From assembly GCA_022606425.2 (NCBI GenBank), contig JAHDVF020000671.1, forward strand, positions 124,001-188,000: a stretch of DNA of 64,000 bases, read 5' to 3'. The translations under genes and the position numbers were made by a program. Below are positions 19,968 to 31,352 of this stretch, in pieces (positions within the stretch are counted from its first letter, which is position 1; the number at the start of each line of letters is the position of its first letter). Under the pieces are notes generated by a model, which was not told the origin of the DNA, ran no database searches, and saw nothing but the letters and a program-made list of their open reading frames with translations. The DNA is from Lepidostoma basale (lineage: Eukaryota > Arthropoda > Insecta > Trichoptera > Lepidostomatidae).

Positions 19968-20062
19968 GAAGGATCGAAGCGATGATTTATAAAAAAATAA
20001 ATCATCGCTTCGATCTGTCGAAGATTTCTGTGCTCGCTACTGCGAGCACAGAAATCTTTTCA
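19968..20062. repeat. Two adjacent perfect hairpins at the Tc1 end
   Basis: GATCGAAGCGATGATTTA is repeated inverted around TAAAAAAA (about 19970-20014). Directly after, AGATTTCTGTGCTCGC and GCGAGCACAGAAATCT form a second palindrome (20024-20062) made of two head-to-head Tc1 terminal repeats. Confidence 0.75.
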
Positions 20063-21427
20063 CACTGAAAATATCGGTTTTTTGTAATCATATAATTTAT
20101 TTTTGTGATTCCTTGATAGCTTTTCAGTCCAAATTATTAAGCAACACTGTTTAAAGATGATCTGCAAGAAAAATGCCTTCTTAGGGATCAAAAATGTTTT
20201 TTTTTCTTAATTTTAGAGTTAATTTGTAGATTATCGATTTTTTGTCACAAAAATTAAAAATATTCACATAATTTAAATAAACACATTTATTTCAAATAAA
20301 ACTAAATAGGTGTATAACACTAACAATTATCAAAAACCAACAAAATCAGTACTTTGTTGTTCCTCCTTTTTTTTAAATAACTGCTTCAATACGTTTAGGC
20401 ATGGATTTCACCAAACGTTGTATGATAGAATACCGAACGATGAAATAAGAAAGAAATGTAAGGCAGATGACTGCATCATGAATAAAATTAAAAAAGGATC
20501 CCTGAGATGGTTCGGACATATGGAACGAATGGATGAGAGTAGAATGGTTAAAAGTTGTACACAAGCAGCGTGAGTGGGAAAAGAAGCCGAGGACGACTGA
20601 GGAAAACATGGCATGACCAAATTAATCAATTACTAAAAGGCGGCCACATTCGAAGTCGGAACAATCGACGTGCGTGCATGGTACGATGTATGGATGTAGA
20701 GGATGCTCGAGAGGTATGCCAGGACAGGCCAGTGTGGCGATCCATCCTCTCTGCCTACCCCTCCGGGGAAATGGCGTGATGGTTAGTTAGTTAGTTAGTT
20801 TTCACCAAATTATGTATGTAGTCTTGGATAAATTTTTCAATCACACTTATCGATGAAGTTTTTAAGGTTTTCATTTGACGGAGGCTTCAGTTTATTTATT
20901 TCAATTGCCATTTTATGCCACAAGTTCTCGATAGGGTTTAGGTCAGGGCTGTTTCCGTGCCAATCCAGTGTTGGAATCCCATGAATTTTCATATATTCTT
21001 TGACCTAAAAATTATTTTAACAGTGTTATATTTGTTTTAATATTGTTTTGTGAACATTATAAATCATAGTGTCAGAAAAAAATAATACTTACAGTTTGTG
21101 CTCGGTGGCACAGTGCAGAGTCATCTTGGAAAATGCACTCAGAAATATAAGAATGTGTCTTAGACCGACAGTGAAGCATCCTGCTGGACAAATGGTCTAG
21201 GGATGCTTCTCATTTTATGGAGTGGAGCAATTAGCATTCATAAAAGGAACTGTGAATGCAGAAATTTACAAAAAAATCTGGAAGAGTTTTATTCCCGCCA
21301 ATTGAAATGCACGAAGTCTATCAAGGAATCACAGGAGTGAAAAGCTATCAAGGAATCACAAAAAAAATTATATAATTACAAAAAACCGATATTTTCAGTG
21401 TGAAAAGATTTCTGTGCTTGCTACTGT
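20041..21427 (-). mobile_element. Tc1-like transposon, rearranged, with nested RTE-1
   Basis: The terminal repeats (GAGCACAGAAATCTTTTCAC and complement near 21405-21425) match the copy at 47585. The minus strand encodes the Tc1 end: GNSPDLNPIENLWHKMAIEI, LKPPSNENLKNF and LVKSMPKRIEAVI. Segment about 21155-21335 is inverted, because LRPTVKHPAGQMV and VEQLAFIKGTVNAEIY read on the plus strand there. RTE-1 is inserted at 20416-20799. Confidence 0.8.
20416..20799 (+). mobile_element. RTE-1 insertion with TSD and empty site in the window
   Basis: Encodes the last approximately 125 codons (frameshift near 20560) and a (GTTA)n tail. TTTCACCAAA flanks it (20406-20415 and 20800-20809). The other Tc1 copy carries TTTCACCAAA once at 47958-47967, which is the unoccupied target. 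Confidence 0.93.
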
Positions 21428-21464
21428 ATACGCCTTAGACCAGTATTTCTTAACTGTATTTAAA

Positions 21465-22015
21465 TAATCACCCCCTTTCTCTTCTTCTTCTTTTTGTCCT
21501 GTCACACCTCCGTGGTGCATAGGGCCTCAAGGAATCTTCTCCACCCGACTCATCGCATGCCTGATGCTTAACATCATCCCAAGTGAGACCTGCTGCCTTA
21601 ACCTCGTCTTGCAGGGTTCTTCTCCAGGTGGCTCTAGGTCTGCCTCGCTTTCTCTTTCCCCCCATAGGGGACCAGTCTAGTGCGCCCTGAGCGATACAGG
21701 CTGGGTTCCGTATCAGAGTGTGACCGATCCACTGCCACTTGCGCCTAGCGACTTGTTCTCTAATTGGCTTTTCGCCTGCCATGGTCCAGAGAACGGCATT
21801 TGACACTGTTTGGGGCCAATAGATTTTGAATATTGAGCGAAGGCACCTATTTATAAACACCTGAAGTTTACCAATAACGTCTGCGGTAGACTTCCAAGTC
21901 TCACATCCGTACAGCAGTACGCTTTTAACGCTACTGCTGAATATTTGGAGCTTGAGCTTTCTCGAAATGTTTACCACCGTAAAATTACCCTTTACCACCG
22001 TAAAATTATCCAACC
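21465..22015 (-). mobile_element. RTE-2 3' end, open over about 180 codons
   Basis: The minus ORF contains RKLKLQIFSSSVKSVLLYGC, RCLRSIFKIYWPQTVSNAVL, WIGHTLIRNPACIAQGALDW and KRKRGRPRATWRRTLQDEVK. It ends with (GAA)n at 21481-21490 seen from the other strand. Confidence 0.82.
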
Positions 22016-22078
22016 CTATTCTAATTTAGAATCAGAAATAAATTGGATATAAAGATTAATTGTATCTCAATAGAGACG

Positions 22079-23993
22079 TTGGGGAAGGTGGGGCATGACG
22101 GGGTAGTGGGGCAAGATGGGGCCCTGCGATAAAAGCCGAAAACTGGCATGTAGCTCCGAGGACACCACGCCATTTGATGCTCTCCTCAGACCCCCCGCTA
22201 GTGACACAATCGCAGCGGACATTAATGCACGCTCCGATACGCAGCGATACTAAACGTGTTTTTTGCAAATTTCATGTTATTTTATCGAATTTTGCTGCTT
22301 GTGACTTTGAAGGAAGAATATCGTGATTTTAACCGTCGCGTTGTCATGTGGTCAATTGAGTTTCCACTGCCAATTTAAAGTTGATTTTCTTAAAACCTAT
22401 GGACCCTAATATTATAAAAAAAATTGAAATCCTCCATTGAAGTGTTCTCAATATTTCGTAATAAAAAAAAAGCAAAAAATAACTTCCTTCATCCCAAAAA
22501 AAAATATTTTCTAAGACTGCCCTCACCTTCATTCGTGTTAAGGTAGAATTTGTTTTGCTAATATTTACAACTTTATCAAAAGTGACAAATACTTACTCGC
22601 TGTTTTGAACGTATTATAAATTATATCTTTGGCCTTTTCTCATAGGTACGTAATAATACCGACTGTGACGGAAACGCAGCACGCAACTTAATAATATCAG
22701 AACTGTGAAAATATTAACACTTACTACAAATATTAATACGTACTCGTTGCCTTGAACGTACTATACATTTTGCCTAGGTGCCTTTATCATACGTAAAATC
22801 TCGTAAAGTCTCGCCCCGCCGGCCGCTGCGCGGAGACAAGTTTATACTTGGTTTCCAGTTGCTCGTATGCTGTGACGCATTCCATATCAGAAATCGCATG
22901 GTTCCAGAAAAAAATTAATAATGATATGTTTTTCAAATAATCCATGTATGTTATAGACATCGATCTATTCCTAATGAAATTCCCTACAAGATGACATAAA
23001 TTAAATTTTGATTCATCGAGTCATATGCTTGATATTTAGATAAAGTTAGCGGTAAACTGAATTGACCACATGGGAGCGAGCGTTTTGTTTTGAACACGGT
23101 ACGTTAAGGGTTAACTGGCTGATGGTCGCAATACATCCTCTAACTGTTGTAATTCAAGGTAGGATTAACAATTATTTGCGGAGAAATTATATTTCGTTAA
23201 CAAAAAACGCTGTTCACAAGCATAGTAAAAGGCGCAAGACCGGGTATAGGTACCCATTGCTTGAACACGTTGTGGTTACAACTTTAGTAACCATTTTTGT
23301 TTTCTTGGTCTATGCAGAATATGGTCCGGAACTATGTTCGAAAGACGAATAAGGCGAGCTGGTCAGAGCAATACATGAAACAAGCTGTAGAATACATTTT
23401 AGAAGGATACAAACTAGCTGCAAGATTTTATTCGATTCCTCAAACTACTTTGGAGCGAAAAATTATGTTGGCCAGGCAGAATAATAACAGCATTGACAAG
23501 ATAGGGGTTCCTTTGGGTCCTTAACACACAGTTTTTAATGAAAATGAAGAGGCTGAGCTGGTAGAATTCGTGAAAGATATGGAGAAACGTATTTTTGGAA
23601 TTACCGCAAAGGAACTCAGAATGTTGGTGTATCAGCTGGCTGTTAAAAATAACAAGCAGCACTATTTCAACGAGAGCAACAACTGGATCAACTACTGAGC
23701 ATCCTAGCGAGTCACCTGATGATTCAGTCTTCATCCTATCCAGTCTAAGACAGTTACTTCCTAGTTGCGAACAGCGGTACCCCATCTTACCCCACCAGTG
23801 GGGCAAGACGAGATATTTACGACTGTTTTTAATTGATTAATATTACTATTTTTAATTGATTATTTTTATTTTTTTTGTGATACGTTAAGGATTGAAGTTT
23901 ATGACAACAATTTTTTTTATAAAGGATTTATACAAAGAAATGTGTTTTATTGACGTTTTACCTTAAAGGCCCCATCATGCCCCACCCTCCCCT
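22079..23993 (+). mobile_element. pogo-like DNA transposon with nested TTAA MITE
   Basis: The TIRs GGGGAAGGTGGGGCATGACG (22081) and the complement of CATGCCCCACCCTCCCC (ending 23992) bound it. Plus-strand 23320-23520 encodes MVRNYVRKTNKASWSEQYMK, EGYKLAARFYSIPQTTLERK, a psq-type helix-turn-helix. After a stop at 23522, VFNENEEAELVEFVKDMEKR and IFGITAKELRMLVYQLAVKN continue the DNA-binding region. The catalytic part is missing. Inserted into a family-A repeat (left arm 22045-22077, right continuation 23994-24030). Confidence 0.78.
22333..23110 (+). mobile_element. TTAA MITE copy 1 (piggyBac-like, 778 bp)
   Basis: Flanked by TTAA at 22329-22332 and 23111-23114. Starts CCGTCGCGTTG and ends GTACGTTAAGGG. 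Subterminal CATGTGGTCAATTGAGTTT and the complement of AAACTGAATTGACCACATG form an inverted pair of about 20 bp. No ORF. Two more copies lie at 31353-32139 and 46779-47564. Confidence 0.85.
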
Positions 23994-24099
23994 AGATGTC
24001 AATTTTCTTTTTGAAACAGGCATTTATAGGACAGATATCTCCTGTATTTGCTAAAAAAAAAATACAGAAAAACAATAATTCTGGAGAGTATCTTGTCTT

Positions 24100-24240
24100 C
24101 CTAATGTTGAACCATCTCTCATGCGTTTTTGGTAGTATACTATACACAATATATTATTTTACCTGTTCTCAATGGATGCCTTAAACATAAAATTTGTAAT
24201 GTCTGTTGATGAAATAAACTGATTTGATTTAATTAAAGTG
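24100..24240 (+). mobile_element. JK-1 3'UTR fragment
   Basis: Carries GTATCTTGTCTTCCTAATG, ACCTGTTCTCAATGGATGCC and AATAAACTGATTTGATTT, the conserved end of JK-1. Confidence 0.65.
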
Positions 24241-24284
24241 AGGCAATATTAAAGCATTAGAGACCAGAGTTCTACTATTATCTT

Positions 24285-24445
24285 AAAAGATGGCGCTAGT
24301 GTAGATCGACCTACAAACAGTGAAGTTATTAAAAAAATAGTAGCATATATACAAGTTTCAAAAAAATTTGTCAGACGTGGTGTCGTAAGAAGCGCGTAAT
24401 GGGGAATGTTGTTGAACCAATGACAGCTCATAAGTCCTGTAAACG
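24285..24445. repeat. Family-A fragment
   Basis: Contains GATGGCGCTAGTGTAGAT, then the AACAATTTGTCAGACGTGG-like part and CAATGACAGCTCATAAGTCC, the single-copy centre of family A; the arms are absent. Confidence 0.65.
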
Positions 24446-24477
24446 CCTCTATTTTGTTTGATGTGTTTTTTTATTTT

Positions 24478-25150
24478 ATAAACTAACTAACTAACTATCA
24501 CGCCATCTCCCCGAAGAGGTAGGCAGAAAGAATGGACTGCCACACTTTTCTTTCCTGACATATTTCTCTCGCTTCCTCAACATTCATACATCGTGTCATG
24601 CACGCGCGTCGATTTCTCTGACTCCTCACATGGCCGACATTCAATATTTGATTTATTTGATCGTGCCACGTTTTCCTCGGTCTTCCTCTATTTCTGGTTC
24701 CATTTACATCGTTTACATATAATTTTTTTACCATTCTTTCTTTCCATATGTCTAAACCATCTTAACGATCCTTTCATTATTTTGTTCATAACACCATCAT
24801 TCGCACCGCATTCACTTCTTATATTTTCATTCGACACTCTATCATACACAGAGAATCAACACATTCGCCTGAGAGATATTATTTCTACTGCATTTATTTT
24901 ACTTTCATCCTTATTTTGCCAGTTCCATGCTTCGCTTTCATACATAAGGGTGGGTAGAAGAACATCATTGTGCACTGCTATTATAGCTTTTTTGGATAGG
25001 TTTTTGTTTGCGATGACAACTTTAAGTGCACCATTCACTTTGTTGCCTGCCCCAACCCTTCTTTCAATATCCCTCTCCACTGTAAACATACCACCTAAAT
25101 ACACGAACTCAACTACTTGCTCCAAATTTTCACCATTTACGCTAAAGTTT
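24478..25150 (-). mobile_element. RTE-1 copy, 5'-truncated
   Basis: Minus reading includes LEQVVEFVYLGGMFTVERDI, NGALKVVIANKNLSKKA, SLRRMC and VNDVNGTRNRGRPRKTWHDQ. One frameshift at about 24735-24855. (TAAC)n tail at 24481-24496. Confidence 0.83.
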
Positions 25151-25539
25151 TTACCTTTAAATAAATGCGATTTTCATACAAAAAACGGACCGAACTTTCC
25201 GAAACACACAATAGTTATCCCAAAAGTGCTAGCAAGCAAAGGGTTAAATAGCCACACTGAATAATCACACTTGAACAACCCTGCATAATTGGCAGGTCCC
25301 AACGAAAGAAAATAGTTATAATAAATGGGTATTTGTTTAGCTGTATAAATATAACTAAATAAATGAATTTCACGAAATATAATAAGAACCTTCATTGCTT
25401 CTTGAAAGATACTACGACATAAAATTTCAGTTTAAATAATTAATAAGAATGAATCAAATCACATTATTTTTTTTTTTCTTTTTATATACGACAGGTCTTT
25501 ATTATACTAACTGTTAATGAAAAAAAAACGCAGTACCTA

Positions 25540-26660
25540 CTTTTTAATAACAGACCCCGCTATGATATAAGCCTACAATTAAATGGTCACCTATTACATA
25601 AACAAAACTCTACAAAATATCTGGGATTAATAATCGATGACAAACTAAATTGGAATATGCACATAGAAAACATTATTAACAAAATAACTCCAGTAATAGG
25701 TATTCTCTATAGATTCCAAAAATTGATAACAACCAATACTCTGCTTTCTATCTACTATGCATTCGTGCACTCGCACCTATCATACCTGTCCTGTATCTGG
25801 GGTTTTATAACAAAAAATATATCAACCAACTACAGGTACTACAGAACAGGGCAAAAAAAAACATACTTAAACTCCCAGTTGACACCCCCACTAAAGATAT
25901 CTACAAAAATCCTTCCAATAAAAATACTGCCGCTATACGAAATAACCTGTACAATCAAGCAATTGATTCAAAAATCATTACATTTTAATACAACCTTTAA
26001 TCTCAACAATAGCATACATGACCATAACACTAGACAAGCAAACAACCTGTATATCCCCAAAGTATCCACTACTAAATACGGAATAAAATCTCTTAAATTC
26101 ATAGCTTTTTCTGCACTTAATAGGCTTCCGGAACACCAGATGAAACAAAAAATAACCCACTTAAATTATATTACCTTAACCAGATTTTAGAAAATAATGA
26201 TTTTTAACTTACTATAGTGACAAAACTGTTAACTTTGGAATACTATTATGATACCGCAATTTATTTTAAATGATATTAATTTTCTAACTCATATTCTATC
26301 TTTTCTTTGTATAAATTATTTCGTGATATTTTCAAAACTCTCCCTGATTTTCTGTTTCAAGCCGAGAATTTATATATTTCTTCATTTCACTCTCCATTTA
26401 TTATCTGTGTAGTAAATATTATACATGTATTATCATAGTAATTTATATTTAACTTTAAAAAAACTTAAATTTAATTGTAATTTTTACTTGCCGTAATTTG
26501 TTATTTGCTCAATTATTTAGTTTAGTTAGTTTTAAGTAATTCTATGTATATTTTTTTTACAATTAATAATGTATAAAAAAGTCATGTCATAAATAGTGGG
26601 GTATCAGTAATGAGAGTCCTCTCACGATACTCCCAAATTAAATCGTATAAATAAAAAAAT
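25540..26660 (+). mobile_element. Jockey/CR1-type non-LTR fragment with 3'UTR
   Basis: From about 25545 the frame reads YDISLQLNGHLLHKQNSTKY, LGLIIDDKLNWNMHIENIIN, LLSIYYAFVHSHLSYL and ALNRLPEHQMKQKI, ending at 26190. One frameshift lies near 25830. AT-rich 3' sequence and an A-rich (AAAT)n end at about 26640-26665 follow. Confidence 0.72.
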
Positions 26661-26789
26661 AAAGAAAATATTATTTTGTTGAAAAAACTCCTTACATCAT
26701 TACAGCGCAAGCCAAATCGATGTAAAGGGTGAAAAAAAAAGAATATCAAAGGAAATATAAATAGAACCTTATGAATAGGAAAAGCTAGC

Positions 26790-27590
26790 TATTTGCTTGC
26801 TGCCTTTATCATAAGGGTATTTACGAATTCGCCATAATTGCATCCAAAGAGGTCTATCTCTTTTGCAACCTCATTTAAGAGACGAATCGCCTTCAATACA
26901 GGAGAACTTCGAAGGGCCTCTGTGCGGCAATTTGGGGCATAAAATAATATATGCCCCCTTGCTCTGCTATAACTATGGGGAACGTACAGATTAAGCTCTC
27001 TCAGTATTCCTGGATTGAAAATACCTCCGGATAACAGTTTTAAAAAAATGCTTTCCCATAAAGATCATTCGACGAGCTTCAAGAGTGTTGAAACCCAACG
27101 CTCCTGAGAGAAACAGTGAGCGGTACATAAAAGGATAACAGTTATACTCCCTGAGGTATAAATACCTTAAAAATCGTTTCTGGATCCTTTCCAGCTCCAA
27201 GATGACTGTTCTTTCTCTGGGATCCCAAATGATAGAGCAGTACTCCAAGTTACTACTTTAGAACCCAATTACTGTATACATTTTACATTTACAAAAATAC
27301 ATGTTAAAATAAAACAAATGTGGTATGTACAAAATATTAGCAATTGTGGTATGTACCTATATGATCCTTAAAGGACATACAGGTCATTTGGAGAATGTCC
27401 ACATCGACTGACACCTCATTCAAGAGCACCATACCCCGGGTCATTGTATGCTGCGCCAATACATCTGCCCTGCTATGCGGTATGCACGACAGATCGTGTC
27501 TTCTAGCGCGAGCATACCTGTCCGGTGCATTAAGGCCATAACTCTCTAAGAGGTATGGGCTATCAATGAGGTTACGGAGTATTTTAAACC
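26790..27590 (-). mobile_element. Two adjoining JK-type fragments
   Basis: 26800-27250 on the minus strand encodes ERIQKRFLRYLYLREYNCYP, GALGFNTLEARR and LYVPHSYSRARGHILFYAPN, LLNEVAKEIDLF. 27350-27590 encodes a second, similar C-terminus (APDRYARARRHDLSCIPHSR, LLNEVSVDVD). The two are related to JK-1 but not close copies. Confidence 0.65.
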
Positions 27591-27594
27591 CTGG

Positions 27595-27900
27595 CTATAT
27601 ATCTGGCAAGACACTGCAAGAGAGGATAAGTAATACACGGATAAGAACACGAACGACGATATCGAGGATGTCGTTAGGTCGTAAAGGCAAAGGAGAAGAT
27701 ACTGGTATGCACACGTGAGGAGAATGGATCCATCCAGACTCCCCTTCATTGTGTTACACGGCCAGCCCCAAGGTAGACGACCCCCGGGCATACCACCAAA
27801 GAGATGGATCGACAGCTGGGAGTCGACTTCGCAGGAGGCCAATTCCTCTTAAGAAACAGGTCACTATGCCTACACTAATATTAATAAGAAGAAGAGAATC
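27595..27900 (+). mobile_element. RTE-3-like fragment
   Basis: Reading KTLQERISNTRIRTRTTIS and then DSPSLCYTASPKVDDPRAYH fits the RTE-3 region from LRDRVRN to GRPPKRW with frameshifts. Confidence 0.55.
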
Positions 27901-27904
27901 AAAT

Positions 27905-28130
27905 CAAAAACGAAAAGGCGGCCACATTCGAAGTCGGAAAAATCGACGAGCGTGCATGTTACGATGTACGAATGTAATGGAATCTACAGAGTTATGTCAA
28001 GACAGAGCGTTACGGCGGTCCATCCTCTATGCCTACCCCTCCTGAGAAACCACGTGATGGTTAGTTATTTACTTTTAACTAACTAACTAAACTAACTAAC
28101 CATCGTGTCATGCACGCGCGTGGATTTCAA
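27905..28130 (+). mobile_element. RTE-1 tail joined tail-to-tail with an antisense RTE-1 tail
   Basis: 27905-28062 encodes the RTE-1 end (GGHIRSRKNRRACMLRC) and GTGATGGTTAGTTA. 28075-28128 is antisense: (TAAC)n, CCAT and then CGTGTCATGCACGCGCGTGG with the intervening 130 bp of RTE-1 missing. Confidence 0.7.
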
Positions 28131-28134
28131 ATCA

Positions 28135-28305
28135 GTTTATCAAATCAGTTTATTAACTCAAAAGACATTACAAACAGGAAAATGTTTAAGGCATCTATTA
28201 AGTACAGGTAAAATATTATAAAAATACAACTAAGTATCAGGAACGCATTAGAGATGGTTCGACATTAGAAAGACAAGATACTTTCTAAAGTCAAGAGTAT
28301 TTGTG
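28135..28305 (-). mobile_element. JK-1 3'UTR fragment
   Basis: The reverse complement shows the JK-1 end with the (TTTGA)-type tail (ACTGATTTGATAAACTGATT), CTTAATAGATGCC and CTAATGCGTTCCTG. Confidence 0.7.
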
Positions 28306-28517
28306 AGGCCATGTGAGGAGTCGGAAAAATCGACGCGCGTGCATGACACGATATATGCATATTGAGAAAGAAGAGAGAATAAAGAGAAATATGTCAGGAA
28401 AGTGTTGAGAAAGAGAGAATGAAGAGAAATATGTCAGGAAAGAAAAGTGTGGCAGTTTATTATTTCTGGCTACCCCTTCGGAGAGACGGTGTGATGGTTA
28501 GTTAGTTAGTTAGTCAA
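28305..28517 (+). mobile_element. RTE-1 tail with internal duplication
   Basis: Last 60 codons of RTE-1 with a duplicated AGAGAAATATGTCAGGAAA-containing stretch (28378-28440) and a (GTTA)n tail. Confidence 0.7.
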
Positions 28518-28919
28518 AAAGATGGTTTTTTTTTCAATAGACTTGAGAGATAATTTTTAGAACAAGATTACATTTTTAGACACAAACTTAGTGGATATTC
28601 ATTTTTAATAGAAGATTTAATAGCATATTTCAAGAAAATCTTTTAAGAAAATCTATAAAAGGAGGTTCAATAGAAGATTTTAAGAACTAGTATAGATTTA
28701 ATGTTACATTTTAAAACACAATTCTGACACATAAAATAATTGTAAACAACAAACTGATTTTTCTAACATCGATAAAATATAGACACATTAAAATGTGGAC
28801 CAAAAGGGATGAGCGTTTCCCAGAATAATTAAAATGTTGACAAAAAAAGAATGGGTTTTCTGAAATAAATAAAATGTGGACAAAAAAGGAAAGGGGTTTT
28901 AATAACATCTTATTATTAA

Positions 28920-29625
28920 AAGTAGAAATCTTGACAGTCTGCAACATTAGCGTGAATGGTAAAAATTTGGAGCAAGTAGTTGAGTTCGTGTATTTAGGTA
29001 GTACGTTTACAAGAGATGGGAGAGTGGAGAGGGATATTGAAAGAAGGGTTGGGGCAGGCAACAACGGAATGGTGCACTTAAAGTTGTCATCGCAAACAAA
29101 AACCTATCCAAAAAAGCTAGAATGGCAGTGCACAATGGTGTTCTTCTACCGACCCTTATATTTGGAAGCGAGGCATGGAACTGGCAAAAGAAGGATGAAA
29201 GTAGAATAAATGCAGTATAAATGAGATCTCTTAGACGAATGTGTGGATACACTGTGTATGATAGAGTGTCGATTGAAAATATAAGAAGTGAATGCGGTGC
29301 GAATGATAGTGTTATGAACAAAATAATGAAAAGATCATTAAAATGGTATGGAGATATGGAAAGAATGAAAGAAGAAATAATGTTAAAAAAATTGTATGTT
29401 AACGATGTTAATCTAACCAGAAATAGAGGAAGACCGAGGAAAACGTGGGACGATCAAATAAATCAAATATTAAATGTCGGCCATGTGAGGAGTCAGAGAA
29501 ATCGACGCGCGTGCATGACACGATGTATGAATGTTGAGGAAGAGAGAGAAATATGTCAGGAAAGAAAAGTGTGGCAGTCCATTATTTCTGCCTACCCCTT
29601 ATGATGGTTAGTTAGTTAGTAAGTT
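28920..29625 (+). mobile_element. RTE-1 copy in the minisatellite
   Basis: Encodes NLEQVVEFVYLGSTFTRDGR, ERDIERRVGAGN (then frameshift), MRSLRRMCGYTVYDRVSIEN and NRGRPRKTWDDQINQILNVG. The tail is GTTAGTTAGTAAG. Confidence 0.83.
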
Positions 29626-30327
29626 TTATTATTATTATTTTAATGACAAAAAAATTCTTAGACATGAAAATATAAAAAAAAAAAAAAGGAATGAGTGTTT
29701 TATGACATCAATTAAATGTGGACACATTAAAAAAGGGTCAAAAAAGGAATGTGTGTTTTTGATATGTGGACACATTAAAATATGGAATAAAAAGGAGTGA
29801 GTTTTTCTGAAATCAATAAAATGTAAACACATCAAAATATAAACAAAAATTAAATGGGGTTTTCTGATATCCATAAAATGTGGACACAAAATAAATGGGG
29901 TATCTTGACTTAATAAAATATTGTAAAAAAAGGAATGGGATTTAATCGCATCGATAAAAGTGGACAATGAGGACCAAAAAAGAAAAGACAAATAACATTT
30001 TTTTTTTTTTTTACTCATTAAAATATTGTAAAATAAATTAAACAGTTATTATGACATCGAACAAATGAAGACACATTATGTTTTATGCCCCATTAAAATA
30101 TTCTAAAAAAAAGGTAATGGTTTTTCTGACACGAATCAAATGTGGACACATGAAAATGTGGACCAAAAATGAATAGGTTTTTATGACTTAAAAAATATTG
30201 ATGAAAAAACAGGGTTTATTTTCTGACACATTAAATATTGTAAAAAAATGGAATGGTTTTTTATGACATCAATAAAAGTGGACACATTAAAATGTGGACA
30301 AAAAAATAAATGGGTTTTATGAATTAG

Positions 30328-31019
30328 AATGTGAATGGTGAAAACTTGGAGCAAGTAGCTGAGTTTGTGTATTTAGGTAGTATGTTTACAAGAGATGGGA
30401 GAGTGGAGAGGGATATTGAAAGAAGGGTTGGGGCAGGCAACAAAGTGAATGATGCACTTAAAGTTGTCATCGCAAACAAAAACCTATCCAAAAAAGCTAG
30501 AATGGCAGTGCACAATGGTGTTCTTCTACCGACCCTTATGTATGGAAGCGAAGCATGGAACTGGCAAAAGAAGGATGAAAGTAGAATAAATGCAGTAGAA
30601 ATGAAATCTCTTAGACGAATGTGTGGATACTCTGTGTATGATAGAGTGTCGAATGAAAATATAAGAAGTGAATGCGGTGCGAATGATGGTGTCATGAACA
30701 AAATAATGAAAGGATCATTAAGATGGTTTGGACATATGGAAAGAATGAATGGAGAAAGAATGGTAAAAAAATTATATGTTAATGATGTAAATGGTACCAG
30801 AAATAGAGGAAGACCAAGGAAAACGTGGCACGATCAAATAAATCAAATATTGAATGTCGGCCATGTGAGGAGTCAGAGAAATCGACGCGCGTGCATGACA
30901 CGATGTATGAATGTTGAGGATGCGAGAGAAATATGTCAGGAAAGGAAGGTGTGGCAGTCCATTCTTTCTGCCTACCCCTTCGGGGAGACGGCGTGATGGT
31001 TAGTTAGTTAGTTAGTTAG
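30328..31019 (+). mobile_element. RTE-1 copy with one uninterrupted 220-codon ORF and 11-bp TSD
   Basis: The ORF 30331-30996 runs without a break from NGENLEQVAEFVYLGSMF to SILSAYPFGETA and stops in GGCGTGATGG, directly followed by (GTTA)n. TTATGAATTAG flanks the copy (30317-30327 and 31020-31030). It is the best-preserved RTE-1 3' end in the window and likely a recent insertion. Confidence 0.9.
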
Positions 31020-31352
31020 TTATGAATTAGTTGAAATGTGGAATTCATCAAAATATATTTTAAAAATATGGATTGGGTTTTCCTGACAACCATAAAATGT
31101 GAACAAATAAAAAAAATAAAACAAAACGGTTTTTCTGACAAAAATAGAATGGATTTTTCTGATATCCGTAAAATGTGGACACATCAAAATATAAACAAAA
31201 AAAATTGCGTGTTTTCTGACATCAAAAATAAATGGATACATTAAGAGTGGACAAAAAAAAATTGGTTTTTATGACATCAATAAAATGTGGTCAAAAAAAT
31301 AGATGAGGTTTTATGACTTATGACAAAATAAAAATAATGGGTGTTCCATTAA

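Noticed and set aside
24593..25264. 223-codon plus-strand ORF
   Set aside because: It is the reverse strand of an RTE-1 copy; the same antisense ORF recurs over every RTE-1 copy.
30331..30996. Host gene encoding a 221-residue protein
   Set aside because: It is the C-terminal part of the RTE-1 ORF, present in about 20 copies, followed at once by the (GTTA)n tail and bounded by a TSD.
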